A DNA stretch of 36,854 nt from Hyphomicrobiales bacterium (GTDB taxonomy: Bacteria; Pseudomonadota; Alphaproteobacteria; Rhizobiales; Rhizobiaceae), in assembly GCA_003577315.1 (NCBI GenBank), contig QEVK01000029.1, positions 1 to 36,854 of the forward strand, read 5' to 3'. Under the pieces are notes generated by a model, which was not told the origin of the DNA, did no database searches, and worked only from the letters and a program-made list of their open reading frames with translations. The first letter of the stretch is position 1, and every line of letters starts with the position of its first letter. This document shows positions 11,164-19,827 of this stretch, in pieces. The translations under genes and the position numbers were made by a program.

Positions 11164-12762
11164 ATGGCGCCCCGCGTGCTCGTTTCCGACAAGCTGTCGC
11201 CCACCGCCGTCCAGATCTTCAAGGATCGCGGCGTCGAGGTCGACTACCTGCCCGACCTCGGCAAGGACAAGGACAGGCTCCTCGAACTGATCGGCCAGTA
11301 TGACGGCCTTGCCATCCGCTCCGCCACCAAGGTGACGGAAAAGGTGATCGCCGCCGCCACGAAGCTGAAGGTGATCGGCCGCGCCGGCATCGGCGTCGAC
11401 AATGTCGACATCCCGGCCGCCTCGCGGCGCGGCATCATCGTCATGAACACGCCCTTCGGCAACTCGATCACCACGGCCGAGCATGCGGTTGCGCTGATGT
11501 TCGCGGTGGCCCGCCAGCTTCCCGAGGCCAACGCCTCGACCCACTCCGGCAAGTGGGAGAAGAACCGCTTCATGGGCGTCGAGATCACCGGCAAGACGCT
11601 CGGCGTCATCGGCTGCGGCAATATCGGCTCGATCGTGGCCATGCGCGGCATCGGGCTCAAGATGCACGTCATCGCCTACGACCCGTTCCTGTCGGAGGCG
11701 CGCGCGCAGGAGCTCGGCGTCGAGAAGGTCGAGCTCGACGATCTGCTTGCCCGCTCCGACTTCATCACGCTGCACACGCCGATGACCGACAAGACGCGCG
11801 GCATCATCAACAGGCAAGCCTTCGCGAAGATGAAGGACGGGGTGCGCATCGTCAACTGCGCCCGCGGCGGCCTGATCGTCGAGGCCGACCTGATCGAGGC
11901 GCTCAAGAGCGGCAAGGTGGCCGGCGCCGGCATCGACGTGTTCGAGGTCGAGCCCGCGACCGACAGCCCGCTGTTCGGCATGGACAACGTGGTGTGCACG
12001 CCGCATCTGGGCGCCGCCACCACCGAGGCGCAAGAGAACGTGGCGTTGCAGATCGCCGAGCAGATGTCGGACTATCTCGTCAAGGGCGCGGTCTCCAACG
12101 CCATCAACATGCCCTCGATCACCGCCGAGGAGGCGCCGCGGCTCAAGCCCTTCATCAAGCTGGCCGAGGTGCTGGGCGCCTTCGTCGGCCAGGTGACGGA
12201 GGAGCCGATCCAGGAGGTCGAGATCCTGTTCGACGGCGCCACGGCCGAGATGAACACCCGCGCGCTGACCAGCGCCGCGCTCGCTGGCCTGATCCGGCCG
12301 CAGGTCGCCGACGTCAACATGGTCTCGGCCCCGATCATGGCCAAGGAGCGCGGCGTCATCCTGTCGGAGATCAAGCGCGACAAGTCGGGCGTGTTCGACG
12401 GCTACATCAAGCTGACGGTCAAGACCGCGCTGCGCACGCGCTCGATCGCCGGCACCGTCTTCTCCGACGGCAAGCCGCGCTTCATCCAGATCAAGGGCAT
12501 CAACCTCGACGCCGAGGTGGGCGAGCACATGCTCTACACCACCAACAAGGACGTGCCCGGCATCATCGGCCTGCTCGGAACCATCTGCGGCTCGCACGGT
12601 GTCAACATCGCCAACTTCCAGCTCGGCCGCGACAAGGCCGGCGGCGACGCGCTGGCGCTGCTCTATCTCGACGCGCCGGTGCCGGCGCAGGTGCTTGCGG
12701 CGCTGCGCGCCGAGCCGCGCTTCGACTCGGCCAAGCCGCTGCACTTCGACGTCGCGACGTAG
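11164..12762 (+). CDS. serA: D-3-phosphoglycerate dehydrogenase
   Basis: The enzyme catalyses the NAD-dependent oxidation of 3-phosphoglycerate to 3-phosphohydroxypyruvate, the first step of serine synthesis. Visible parts are the substrate-binding half, the NAD-binding Rossmann motif VIGCGNIGSIVA, catalytic Arg in NCARGG, Glu in the EVEP region and His in CTPHLGAATTEAQ. An intervening (ASB) domain follows, then a C-terminal ACT domain (about residues 455-530), normally the serine feedback site. ATG 11164 is chosen over 11146 because GAAGGAGG lies at ideal distance before it; the product is then 532 residues, normal for the long form. Confidence 0.96.
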   Translation: MAPRVLVSDKLSPTAVQIFKDRGVEVDYLPDLGKDKDRLLELIGQYDGLAIRSATKVTEKVIAAATKLKVIGRAGIGVDNVDIPAASRRGIIVMNTPFGNSITTAEHAVALMFAVARQLPEANASTHSGKWEKNRFMGVEITGKTLGVIGCGNIGSIVAMRGIGLKMHVIAYDPFLSEARAQELGVEKVELDDLLARSDFITLHTPMTDKTRGIINRQAFAKMKDGVRIVNCARGGLIVEADLIEALKSGKVAGAGIDVFEVEPATDSPLFGMDNVVCTPHLGAATTEAQENVALQIAEQMSDYLVKGAVSNAINMPSITAEEAPRLKPFIKLAEVLGAFVGQVTEEPIQEVEILFDGATAEMNTRALTSAALAGLIRPQVADVNMVSAPIMAKERGVILSEIKRDKSGVFDGYIKLTVKTALRTRSIAGTVFSDGKPRFIQIKGINLDAEVGEHMLYTTNKDVPGIIGLLGTICGSHGVNIANFQLGRDKAGGDALALLYLDAPVPAQVLAALRAEPRFDSAKPLHFDVAT

Positions 12763-12840
12763 AGCGGCGGGACGGACCGCTTCAGGGACCGACCGGCGCG
12801 CTGTCGAGGTCGCGGGAACCCGTCAGCAGGCCGCCGTTCC

Positions 12841-12866
12841 GCCTCCCCTCCCGCGGGAGGGGAGGC
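12841..12866. terminator. 26-bp perfect palindrome between convergent genes
   Basis: GCCTCCCCTCCCG is followed immediately by its exact reverse complement. The site lies between the convergent serA and EamA genes, about 80 bases after serA and 10 bases after the end of the EamA gene. It could serve as a bidirectional transcription end, but it lacks T tracts. It may instead be a copy of a dispersed GC-rich repeat. Confidence 0.5.
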
Positions 12867-12876
12867 CGCGACGAGG

Positions 12877-13770
12877 CTACGACGTCGCCCGCTTCCGGCC
12901 GCTGTGCTCGGCGAGCCATATGCCGCCCAGCACCATGGCCATGGCGGCCGCGTGGTAGAGGCGGAAATCCTCGCCGAGCAGCAGCACCGACAGCAGCGTG
13001 CCGAAGATCGGCACAAGGTTGACGAACAGGCCGGCACGGTTGGGGCCGATCAGCTCGACGCCGCGGAGGTAGAACGCCTGCGCGAGCACGGAGGGGAAGA
13101 TCGCGGTATAGGCGGCCACGGCCCAGCCGCGCGCATCCGGCACCACGGCGCGGCCCGACAGCCACTCCCACGCCGCGAAGGGCAGCGTCGACACGAACGC
13201 CGCCACGCACATCACCAGAAGCAGGCTCTGCCAGTGGGCGGCGGGCTTGTAGCGCAGCGCCACCGTGTAGCCGGCATAGACGACGACGCCGATCAGCATC
13301 AGCCCGTCGCCGACATTGACGTCGAGCTCGGCCAGCCGCGACAGGTCGCCATGGGCCGCCGTCAGCGCCACCCCGACGAGCGACAGCGTGAAGCCGACGA
13401 TCTGCCCCGGCGCCACGCCCATGCGGTAGAGCAGGAAATTGGCCGCGAAGATCAGCATCGGCATGCCGGCCTGCTCGATGGAGACGTTGATGGCGGTGGT
13501 GAACAGCAGCGCCGAATACATCGCCGCGTTGAACACCGCGAAGCCGGCCGCGCCCAGCGCCGCGAGCAGCGGGAGGCTGCGGCGGACCACCGGCCAGTCG
13601 CGGCGCAGCTGCGGCAGGCCGACCGCCGCCATGATCGCCGCCGCCAGCGCCCAGCGCAGCGCGTTCAGCACCATCGGCGAGATGTGGCCGACGGCCAGCT
13701 TGCCGGCAATGGCGTTGCCGCCCCAGAACAGGGTGGTCAGGACGAGCAGGACATAGGCGTTGCGCAGCAT
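12877..13770 (-). CDS. EamA/DMT-family permease
   Basis: This is a ten-helix inner-membrane protein of the drug/metabolite transporter superfamily. Two EamA repeats are visible: the first starts LLVLTTLFWGGNAIAGKLAVG and the second begins near GLMLIGVVVYAGYTVALRYKP. The second half ends with the typical LIGPNRAGLFVNLVPIFGTLLSVLLLGE, and the length of 297 residues is normal. Substrates of such proteins vary widely (amino acids, nucleosides, polyamines) and cannot be read from the sequence. It is convergent with serA and divergent from purA. Confidence 0.9.
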   Translation of the reverse strand: MLRNAYVLLVLTTLFWGGNAIAGKLAVGHISPMVLNALRWALAAAIMAAVGLPQLRRDWPVVRRSLPLLAALGAAGFAVFNAAMYSALLFTTAINVSIEQAGMPMLIFAANFLLYRMGVAPGQIVGFTLSLVGVALTAAHGDLSRLAELDVNVGDGLMLIGVVVYAGYTVALRYKPAAHWQSLLLVMCVAAFVSTLPFAAWEWLSGRAVVPDARGWAVAAYTAIFPSVLAQAFYLRGVELIGPNRAGLFVNLVPIFGTLLSVLLLGEDFRLYHAAAMAMVLGGIWLAEHSGRKRATS

Positions 13771-13922
13771 CGGCGCGGCCTTATCCGCGAACGCGCCCGC
13801 TGTAAATGCGCCAGCGGCGGACGGATGCGGTCACAAGCCTGCCGCCGGCGTTTTCCGGGGTCGCGCTGGCGCGCGCATGCGGCTATAGAGGCCTGTCGTT
13901 TCGCCGGGCGCGGCCGCCCCCC

Positions 13923-13954
13923 GGCGGCAGGAAAAGAGGGCGGCAGGAAAAGAG
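13923..13954 (+). repeat. Tandem 16-base duplication spanning the purA ribosome-binding region
   Basis: GGCGGCAGGAAAAGAG occurs twice without a gap (13923-13938 and 13939-13954), ending 10 bases before the purA ATG. Each copy contains AGGAAAAGAG, so purA has a duplicated purine-rich ribosome-binding stretch. Confidence 0.85.
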
Positions 13955-13964
13955 GAATGTCTTC

Positions 13965-15263
<1,299 letters not shown>

Positions 15264-15326
15264 GTTCGACAAACGTTCCGGTCCGGCCGTCGCGGCCGCC
15301 GGGACAGATCAGGGACAGGACAGGGA

Positions 15327-16943
15327 ATGGCGGATTTCGTAGCGGTTTTGAGGAAGACGGTCGGCGCGCTCGGCGAAAACACGCCCGAGATGCGCGAGAA
15401 GGTCTTCGACAAGGCCCGCGCCACCATCGAGGCCAAGCTCAAGGCGATCGACCCGCCGCCGCCTGCCGCCGTGGCCGACCGGCAGCGCAAGGCGCTGGAA
15501 GACGCCATCGCCGTCGTGCGCGCCGACTATGCCGGGCCGGCGGCGCCGGAAAGGGACGAGGGGCTGGAAAGCGTGCTCGCCACGCTCGACCGGCAGCCCG
15601 AGCGCCCCGCCGCCCCTGCCGCTGCCCCAGTCTCCGCCACGGCCGCTGCCCCTGCCGCCGTCACGTCCGCATTCGCGACGCCGGCCGCGCCGTCTGCGCG
15701 TCCGGCACGGGCCGCGTCCGGGGAAGAGGAGCCCGCCACCGATCCCGCCGCCGCCACTCCGTTGCCGGCCGGCAAGCCGGCCGCCGACGCGCTCGACGCG
15801 CCGGCGGGCGAGCGGCTCGCGGGGGATTCCGCCCCGGCGCGCCGCGAGAAGGCGGCCGCGTCCGGCGGCAAGTCGCGGGCCGGCCTCGTCGCGGCGCTCG
15901 CCGTCGTGCTGCTCGCCGCCGCCGGCGGTTACGCCTGGTGGAGCGGCGGCGCCGGTTCGCCCCAGCCGGCGGCGCAGACGCCCGCAACCGGCGAGCCCGC
16001 CGACACCGAGGCGGCCGCGACCGCCGGGGATCTGACGGAGGAGCCGGAGCAGCCGGTCGAGGAGGCGGCGGTCCAGGAGCCCCCCGCCCAACCTTCGACC
16101 GCCCGGCCTTCGGACGCTCCGCCGGCCGCGTCCGGCAGCCCGGAGAAGTTCACGCAGCGCCTGCTGCCCGACGGCAGCGAGGTCGACGAAGGCCCCGCCG
16201 GCGGCGAGCCCGGCATCGGCGAGGGCAGCTCCGTCGCCGCCGTCGCCCAGCCTCCCGCGACGCCGGAAACGGCTGCGCCGGCCGGCGAAACGCAGCCTGC
16301 GGCCGCGCCCGACGCGCAGACCCCCGCCGCGCAGCAGGCGTCGCAGGAGCAGCCCGCCCAGGCGACGCAGACGCCGCCCGCCGCCGTCACCGTCGGCCAG
16401 CGCGCCATCTTCTACGAGGAGCGCACCTCGGCCGCCGAGGGCTCGGCCGAGATGGGCTCCATCGCCTGGTCGCTGGTGCAGGAATCGCCCGGCGGCGACC
16501 TGCCGCCGGAGCCGGCGATCCGCGCCGAGGCGACCATTCCCGGCAAGGACGTGCAGTTGCGCATGACCATTCGCCGCAACGGCGACCAGACGCTGCCGGC
16601 GAGCCACATCGTCGAGATGATCTTCCTGACGCCCGACGGCTTCGAGGGCGGCGCCATCGCCAACGTCTCGCGCATCGCCTTCAAGGACACCGAGCAGGCG
16701 CCCGGCAGCCCGCTGATCGGCATCCCGGCCAAGATCGCCGACGGCTTCTTCCTCATCGCGCTGAGCGACGCCCCGGCCGAGACGCAGGCCAACCTCAACC
16801 TCCTGCGCCGCCAGAGCTGGGTCGACATCCCCATCGTCTACCAGTCGGGCCGCCGTGCGCTCCTGTCGCTGGAGAAGGGCATTCCCGGCGACCGCGTGTT
16901 CCAAGACGCGCTGCGCGCGTGGAACGAGGCGAGCAGCGGCTGA
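15327..16943 (+). CDS. Pro/Ala-rich single-pass membrane protein, unknown function
   Basis: The 538-residue protein has a conserved-looking N-terminal helical domain (about 1-90, starting MADFVAVLRKTVGAL), a long Ala/Pro-rich low-complexity linker, and one membrane helix at about 184-205 (GLVAALAVVLLAAAGGYAWW). A second low-complexity stretch follows, then a C-terminal globular domain of about 170 residues (from RAIFYEERTSAAEGS). The arrangement implies a cytoplasmic N-terminus and a periplasmic C-terminal domain carried on a flexible linker. Proteins of this layout follow purA in related genomes, but I know of no assigned function. The gene begins 63 bases after purA and ends before a strong terminator, so it is probably co-transcribed with purA. 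Confidence 0.82.
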   Translation: MADFVAVLRKTVGALGENTPEMREKVFDKARATIEAKLKAIDPPPPAAVADRQRKALEDAIAVVRADYAGPAAPERDEGLESVLATLDRQPERPAAPAAAPVSATAAAPAAVTSAFATPAAPSARPARAASGEEEPATDPAAATPLPAGKPAADALDAPAGERLAGDSAPARREKAAASGGKSRAGLVAALAVVLLAAAGGYAWWSGGAGSPQPAAQTPATGEPADTEAAATAGDLTEEPEQPVEEAAVQEPPAQPSTARPSDAPPAASGSPEKFTQRLLPDGSEVDEGPAGGEPGIGEGSSVAAVAQPPATPETAAPAGETQPAAAPDAQTPAAQQASQEQPAQATQTPPAAVTVGQRAIFYEERTSAAEGSAEMGSIAWSLVQESPGGDLPPEPAIRAEATIPGKDVQLRMTIRRNGDQTLPASHIVEMIFLTPDGFEGGAIANVSRIAFKDTEQAPGSPLIGIPAKIADGFFLIALSDAPAETQANLNLLRRQSWVDIPIVYQSGRRALLSLEKGIPGDRVFQDALRAWNEASSG

Positions 16944-17006
16944 TTTCCCGGGACAGGGGCGCTTCCCTGCGGGTCGGGGCCGCGCGGGCAGCCGGCCATG
17001 AACGAC

Positions 17007-17036
17007 AAAGCCGCCGCGGTCAGCCGCGGCGGCTTT
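17007..17036. terminator. Strong bidirectional intrinsic terminator
   Basis: AAAGCCGCCGCGG (17007-17019) and its exact complement (17024-17036) form a 13-bp stem with a four-base TCAG loop. A-rich and T-rich edges on both sides let it serve both the purA-side operon and rpoH, which converge here. Confidence 0.85.
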
Positions 17037-17115
17037 CGTGTTTCGGGATCGGGCGGAAAGCCCGGCCGCACCGGAGGGCGAGCGGGCCGACCGTTTCCGC
17101 CGGCCGGCGCTTTCT

Positions 17116-18024
17116 CTACGCCGGCTCGGCCTCGATGGTGCGCAGCGCCTGCGCCTGGCGGCGCGCGGCCGCCTTGACCGCGTCCTGCACCTTCTCGAAG
17201 GCGCGCACCTCGATCTGGCGCACCCGCTCGCGGCTGATGCCGAACTCGGACGACAGGTCTTCCAGCGTCATCGGGTCGTCGGAGAGGCGGCGCGCCTCGA
17301 AGATGCGGCGCTCGCGCTCGTTGAGCACGGACATGGCGTCGGCCAGCATGGCGCGGCGGTTGTCGAGCTCGTCCTGCTCGATCAGCGTCTGCTCCTGGCT
17401 CTGGCTGTCGTCCACCAGCCAGTCCTGCCACTCGCCCGACTCGCCCTCCGACGCGCGGATCGGCGCGTTGAGCGAGGCGTCGCCGGAAAGGCGGCGGTTC
17501 ATCGACACCACCTCCTCCTCCGAAACGTTGAGGCGGGTGGCGATCTCGGCGATCTGGTCGGGCTTCAGGTCGCCGTCGTCGAGCGCCTGGATGCGGCCCT
17601 TGACCTTGCGCAGGTTGAAGAACAGCCGCTTCTGGTTGGCGGTGGTGCCCATCTTCACCAGGCTCCACGAGCGCAGGATGTATTCCTGGATCGCCGCCTT
17701 GATCCACCACATGGCGTAGGTGGCCAGCCGGAAGCCGCGCTCCGGCTCGAATTTCTTGACCGCCTGCATCAGCCCGACATTGCCTTCGGAGATGACCTCG
17801 CCGATGGGCAGGCCATAGCCGCGATAGCCCATGGCGATCTTGGCGACGAGCCTGAGGTGGCTGGTGACGAGCTTGTGGGCGGCGTCGGTGTCGTCATGCT
17901 CCTGATACCGCTTGGCGAGCATGTACTCTTCCTGCGGCTGAAGCATGGGAAAGCGTCTGATTTCCTCCAGATAGCGGGCAAGGCCGCCCTCTCCGGAAAC
18001 GATGCTGGGTAGCGTCTGGGCCAT
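17116..18024 (-). CDS. rpoH: RNA polymerase sigma-32 factor (heat shock)
   Basis: This alternative sigma factor directs RNA polymerase to heat-shock promoters. It has 302 residues. Region 2 is clear (LVTSHLRLVAKIAMGYRGYG, then GLMQAVKKFEPERGFRLATY and AMWWIKAAIQEYILRSWSLV). It is followed by the RpoH-box-like QKRLFFNLRK, and region 4 has the helix-turn-helix MTLEDLSSEFGISRERVRQI. The RpoH-box and overall length separate it from RpoD. A TATATA hexamer at 18117-18122 could be its -10 element, but no convincing -35 partner was found. Many Rhizobiales have two rpoH genes; which copy this is cannot be told here. rluD lies upstream on the same strand behind its own terminator. Confidence 0.95.
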   Translation of the reverse strand: MAQTLPSIVSGEGGLARYLEEIRRFPMLQPQEEYMLAKRYQEHDDTDAAHKLVTSHLRLVAKIAMGYRGYGLPIGEVISEGNVGLMQAVKKFEPERGFRLATYAMWWIKAAIQEYILRSWSLVKMGTTANQKRLFFNLRKVKGRIQALDDGDLKPDQIAEIATRLNVSEEEVVSMNRRLSGDASLNAPIRASEGESGEWQDWLVDDSQSQEQTLIEQDELDNRRAMLADAMSVLNERERRIFEARRLSDDPMTLEDLSSEFGISRERVRQIEVRAFEKVQDAVKAAARRQAQALRTIEAEPA

Positions 18025-18179
18025 AAAGCACCCTCCCTCTCATGTGTGTCGCGCCCCCGCGAGCCGGCGAGCGCATCCGACGCGGCCGCCACCGGGGCGC
18101 ACCACGCCGGTAGTGTTATATAGGAACGTTTGCGGCGAAAACACGGTTCGGAATCCGCCGAAACGCAGCGTCACGGAAA

Positions 18180-18209
18180 AATGAACGTCGCCGTTTCACG
18201 AAAACGGCG
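18180..18209 (-). terminator. Intrinsic terminator after the pseudouridine synthase gene
   Basis: On the minus strand, CGCCGTTT and AAACGGCG (18189-18196 and 18202-18209) form a perfect 8-bp stem with a 5-base loop. ACGTTCATTTTT follows. It lies 11 bases beyond the stop codon of the gene ending at 18221. Confidence 0.7.
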
Positions 18210-18220
18210 AAACGTTTCCC

Positions 18221-19267
18221 TCACGCCGCGGCGCCCCAACGCCGGAAGCCCTCGACCAGTTCCGCCATGTCGGCCGGCCACGGCGCCTCGAAGCGCATCG
18301 GCTCGCCGCTCGCCGGATGGCGGAAGGCGAGCAGCCGGGCATGCAGCGCCTGGCGCGGGAAGGCGCGCACCAGATCGGCCAGCGGCTCCGCCAGCCGGTT
18401 GGCCTTGGTGAGGAAGGCGCGGCCATAGTCGCGGTCGCCGACCAGCGGGTGGCCGATATGGGCCATGTGGACCCTGATCTGGTGGGTGCGGCCGGTCTCC
18501 AGCCGGCATTCGACCAGGCTGGCGACAGGCTGCCGCGTGCCCCGCGCATCCTCGCCGAAGCGCTCGTGCACGGAAAAATGCGTCACCGCGCGGCGGGCAT
18601 CGCCTCGCCCGGCCGGCACCACGGCGCGCCTGGTGCGGTCGGCGGCGCGGCCGAGCGGCGCGTCAACCGTTCCGGCCATGCGCGCCGGCGCGCCCCACAC
18701 CAGCGCGTCATAGGCGCGCTCGAGGTCGCCGTCGAGGCCGTGGTCGGCGAAGGCTTCCGACAGCGCCCGGTGGGCGCGGTCGTTCTTGGCCACGACGAGG
18801 ACGCCGCTTGTGTCCTTGTCGAGCCGGTGGACGATGCCCGGCCGCCGCACGCCGCCGATGCCCGACAGCGAACCGCCGCAATGGCGGATCAGCGCGTTGA
18901 CCAGCGTTCCCGTCGGGTTGCCGGCGCCCGGATGCACGACGAGGCCCGCCGGCTTGTCGATGACGATCAGGTCGTCGTCCTCGTGAAGCACGGCAAGCGG
19001 GATGTCCTCGCCCTGCGGCGCGGCCGGCTCGGGCTCCGGCAGGGTGACGGCGACGCGCTCGCCGGGGTTCAGCTTGCGGCGCGGCTCGCGCACCGTCGCG
19101 CCGTCGACCGCCACCTGCCCGTCGCGGATCAGGCCCTGGATGCGGCTGCGCGACAGGTCGGGGGCGAGTTGCGCGGCCAGCCACTGGTCGAGACGCGCGC
19201 CGGCGGCCCCGGCATCGACGGTCAACTCTTTCATTGCGGCTTCGCCTTCGCTATCAGGAGCGTTCAT
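18221..19267 (-). CDS. rluD: RluA/RluD-family ribosomal large-subunit pseudouridine synthase
   Basis: This RNA-modifying enzyme isomerises uridines of 23S rRNA; the RluD branch acts on helix 69. It has an N-terminal S4 RNA-binding domain (ARLDQWLAAQLAPDLSRSRI to VAVDG) followed by the catalytic domain. Key motifs are IDKPAGLVVHPG, the catalytic Asp in GIVHRLDKDTSGVLVVAK, and the C-terminal ETGRTHQIRVHMAHIGHPLVGD. ATG 19267 gives 348 residues; ATG 19234 (337 residues) begins closer to the conserved domain and is an alternative. RluC and RluD are hard to separate by eye, so the symbol is tentative. It is divergent from the small membrane gene at 19292, with 24 bases between the starts. Confidence 0.88.
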   Translation of the reverse strand: MNAPDSEGEAAMKELTVDAGAAGARLDQWLAAQLAPDLSRSRIQGLIRDGQVAVDGATVREPRRKLNPGERVAVTLPEPEPAAPQGEDIPLAVLHEDDDLIVIDKPAGLVVHPGAGNPTGTLVNALIRHCGGSLSGIGGVRRPGIVHRLDKDTSGVLVVAKNDRAHRALSEAFADHGLDGDLERAYDALVWGAPARMAGTVDAPLGRAADRTRRAVVPAGRGDARRAVTHFSVHERFGEDARGTRQPVASLVECRLETGRTHQIRVHMAHIGHPLVGDRDYGRAFLTKANRLAEPLADLVRAFPRQALHARLLAFRHPASGEPMRFEAPWPADMAELVEGFRRWGAAA

Positions 19268-19291
19268 CGACCAACCGGGACGGAGCCGCAC

Positions 19292-19681
19292 ATGGCCGCA
19301 ACCGCGCAAGACGACGGAGAGGACAAGCCGCTCGACCCGGCCGTGGAACGGGTGCGCCGCAAGCTCGTGCGTTTCATGGTGATCAATCTCGGCATTCTGT
19401 TCATCGCCCTTATGGCGGTGGTGGCGGCCATTGTCTACCGCGCCGGCCGCACGGAGGAGCCGCCGGCCGCGGCCGTGCCGGAGCTGCCGCTGCCCGCCCC
19501 GGGCGAGGTGACGCGCGGCGAGATCGCTCTGCCGCAAGGCGCGCGCATCGCCGGCCATGCGCTTTCCGGCAGCCGCATCAGCCTCGACCTGGTGCTGGCC
19601 GACGGCGGCCGCGCGATCCTGATCTACGACACGGCGGCGGGCCGCCTCGTCGGCCGCCTCGACGTCACGACCGCGCCATAG
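19292..19681 (+). CDS. Small single-pass membrane protein, unknown function
   Basis: The 129-residue protein has a charged N-terminus, one membrane helix at about residues 28-50 (FMVINLGILFIALMAVVAAIVY), a Pro/Ala-rich stretch and a small C-terminal domain likely in the periplasm (beta-strand-like: ISLDLVLADGGRAILIYD). ATG 19292 is chosen because upstream open sequence overlaps rluD antisense. Similar small proteins are found beside rluD in related genomes, but I know of no function. It shares a very short divergent promoter region with rluD and ends 71 bases before tRNA-Glu. Confidence 0.7.
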   Translation: MAATAQDDGEDKPLDPAVERVRRKLVRFMVINLGILFIALMAVVAAIVYRAGRTEEPPAAAVPELPLPAPGEVTRGEIALPQGARIAGHALSGSRISLDLVLADGGRAILIYDTAAGRLVGRLDVTTAP

Positions 19682-19710
19682 GCGGCCGGGAAAAACCTTG
19701 GCCGACGAGG

Positions 19711-19739
19711 TTGCATTCGTCGCGATTCGCCTCTATATC
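19711..19739 (+). promoter_or_regulatory. Sigma-70-type promoter of tRNA-Glu
   Basis: TTGCAT (19711-19716) and TATATC (19734-19739) are separated by exactly 17 bases and lie 14 bases before the tRNA's first base. Spacing and sequence fit a housekeeping promoter. Confidence 0.6.
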
Positions 19740-19752
19740 CCGGCTTCGGCAA

Positions 19753-19827
19753 GCGCCCATCGTCTAGCGGTCAGGACGGCGCCCTCTCACGGCGCAAACA
19801 GGGGTTCGATTCCCCTTGGGCGTGCCA
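19753..19827 (+). tRNA. tRNA-Glu (anticodon CUC)
   Basis: The cloverleaf is complete. The acceptor arm is GCGCCCA/TGGGCGT (G-U at the first pair), and the D arm contains TAGCGGTCAGGA. The anticodon stem GCGCC/GGCGC encloses loop CTCTCAC with anticodon CTC, the T arm is GGGG-TTCGATT-CCCC, the discriminator base is G, and CCA is encoded (19825-19827). A serine recombinase gene runs into it from the right on the other strand. The tRNA 3' half is therefore probably the attachment site of the adjoining element. Confidence 0.95.

Noticed and set aside
17116..18024. Housekeeping sigma factor RpoD
   Set aside because: At 302 residues it lacks region 1.1 and the long non-conserved region, and it carries the RpoH-box-like QKRLFFNLRK.
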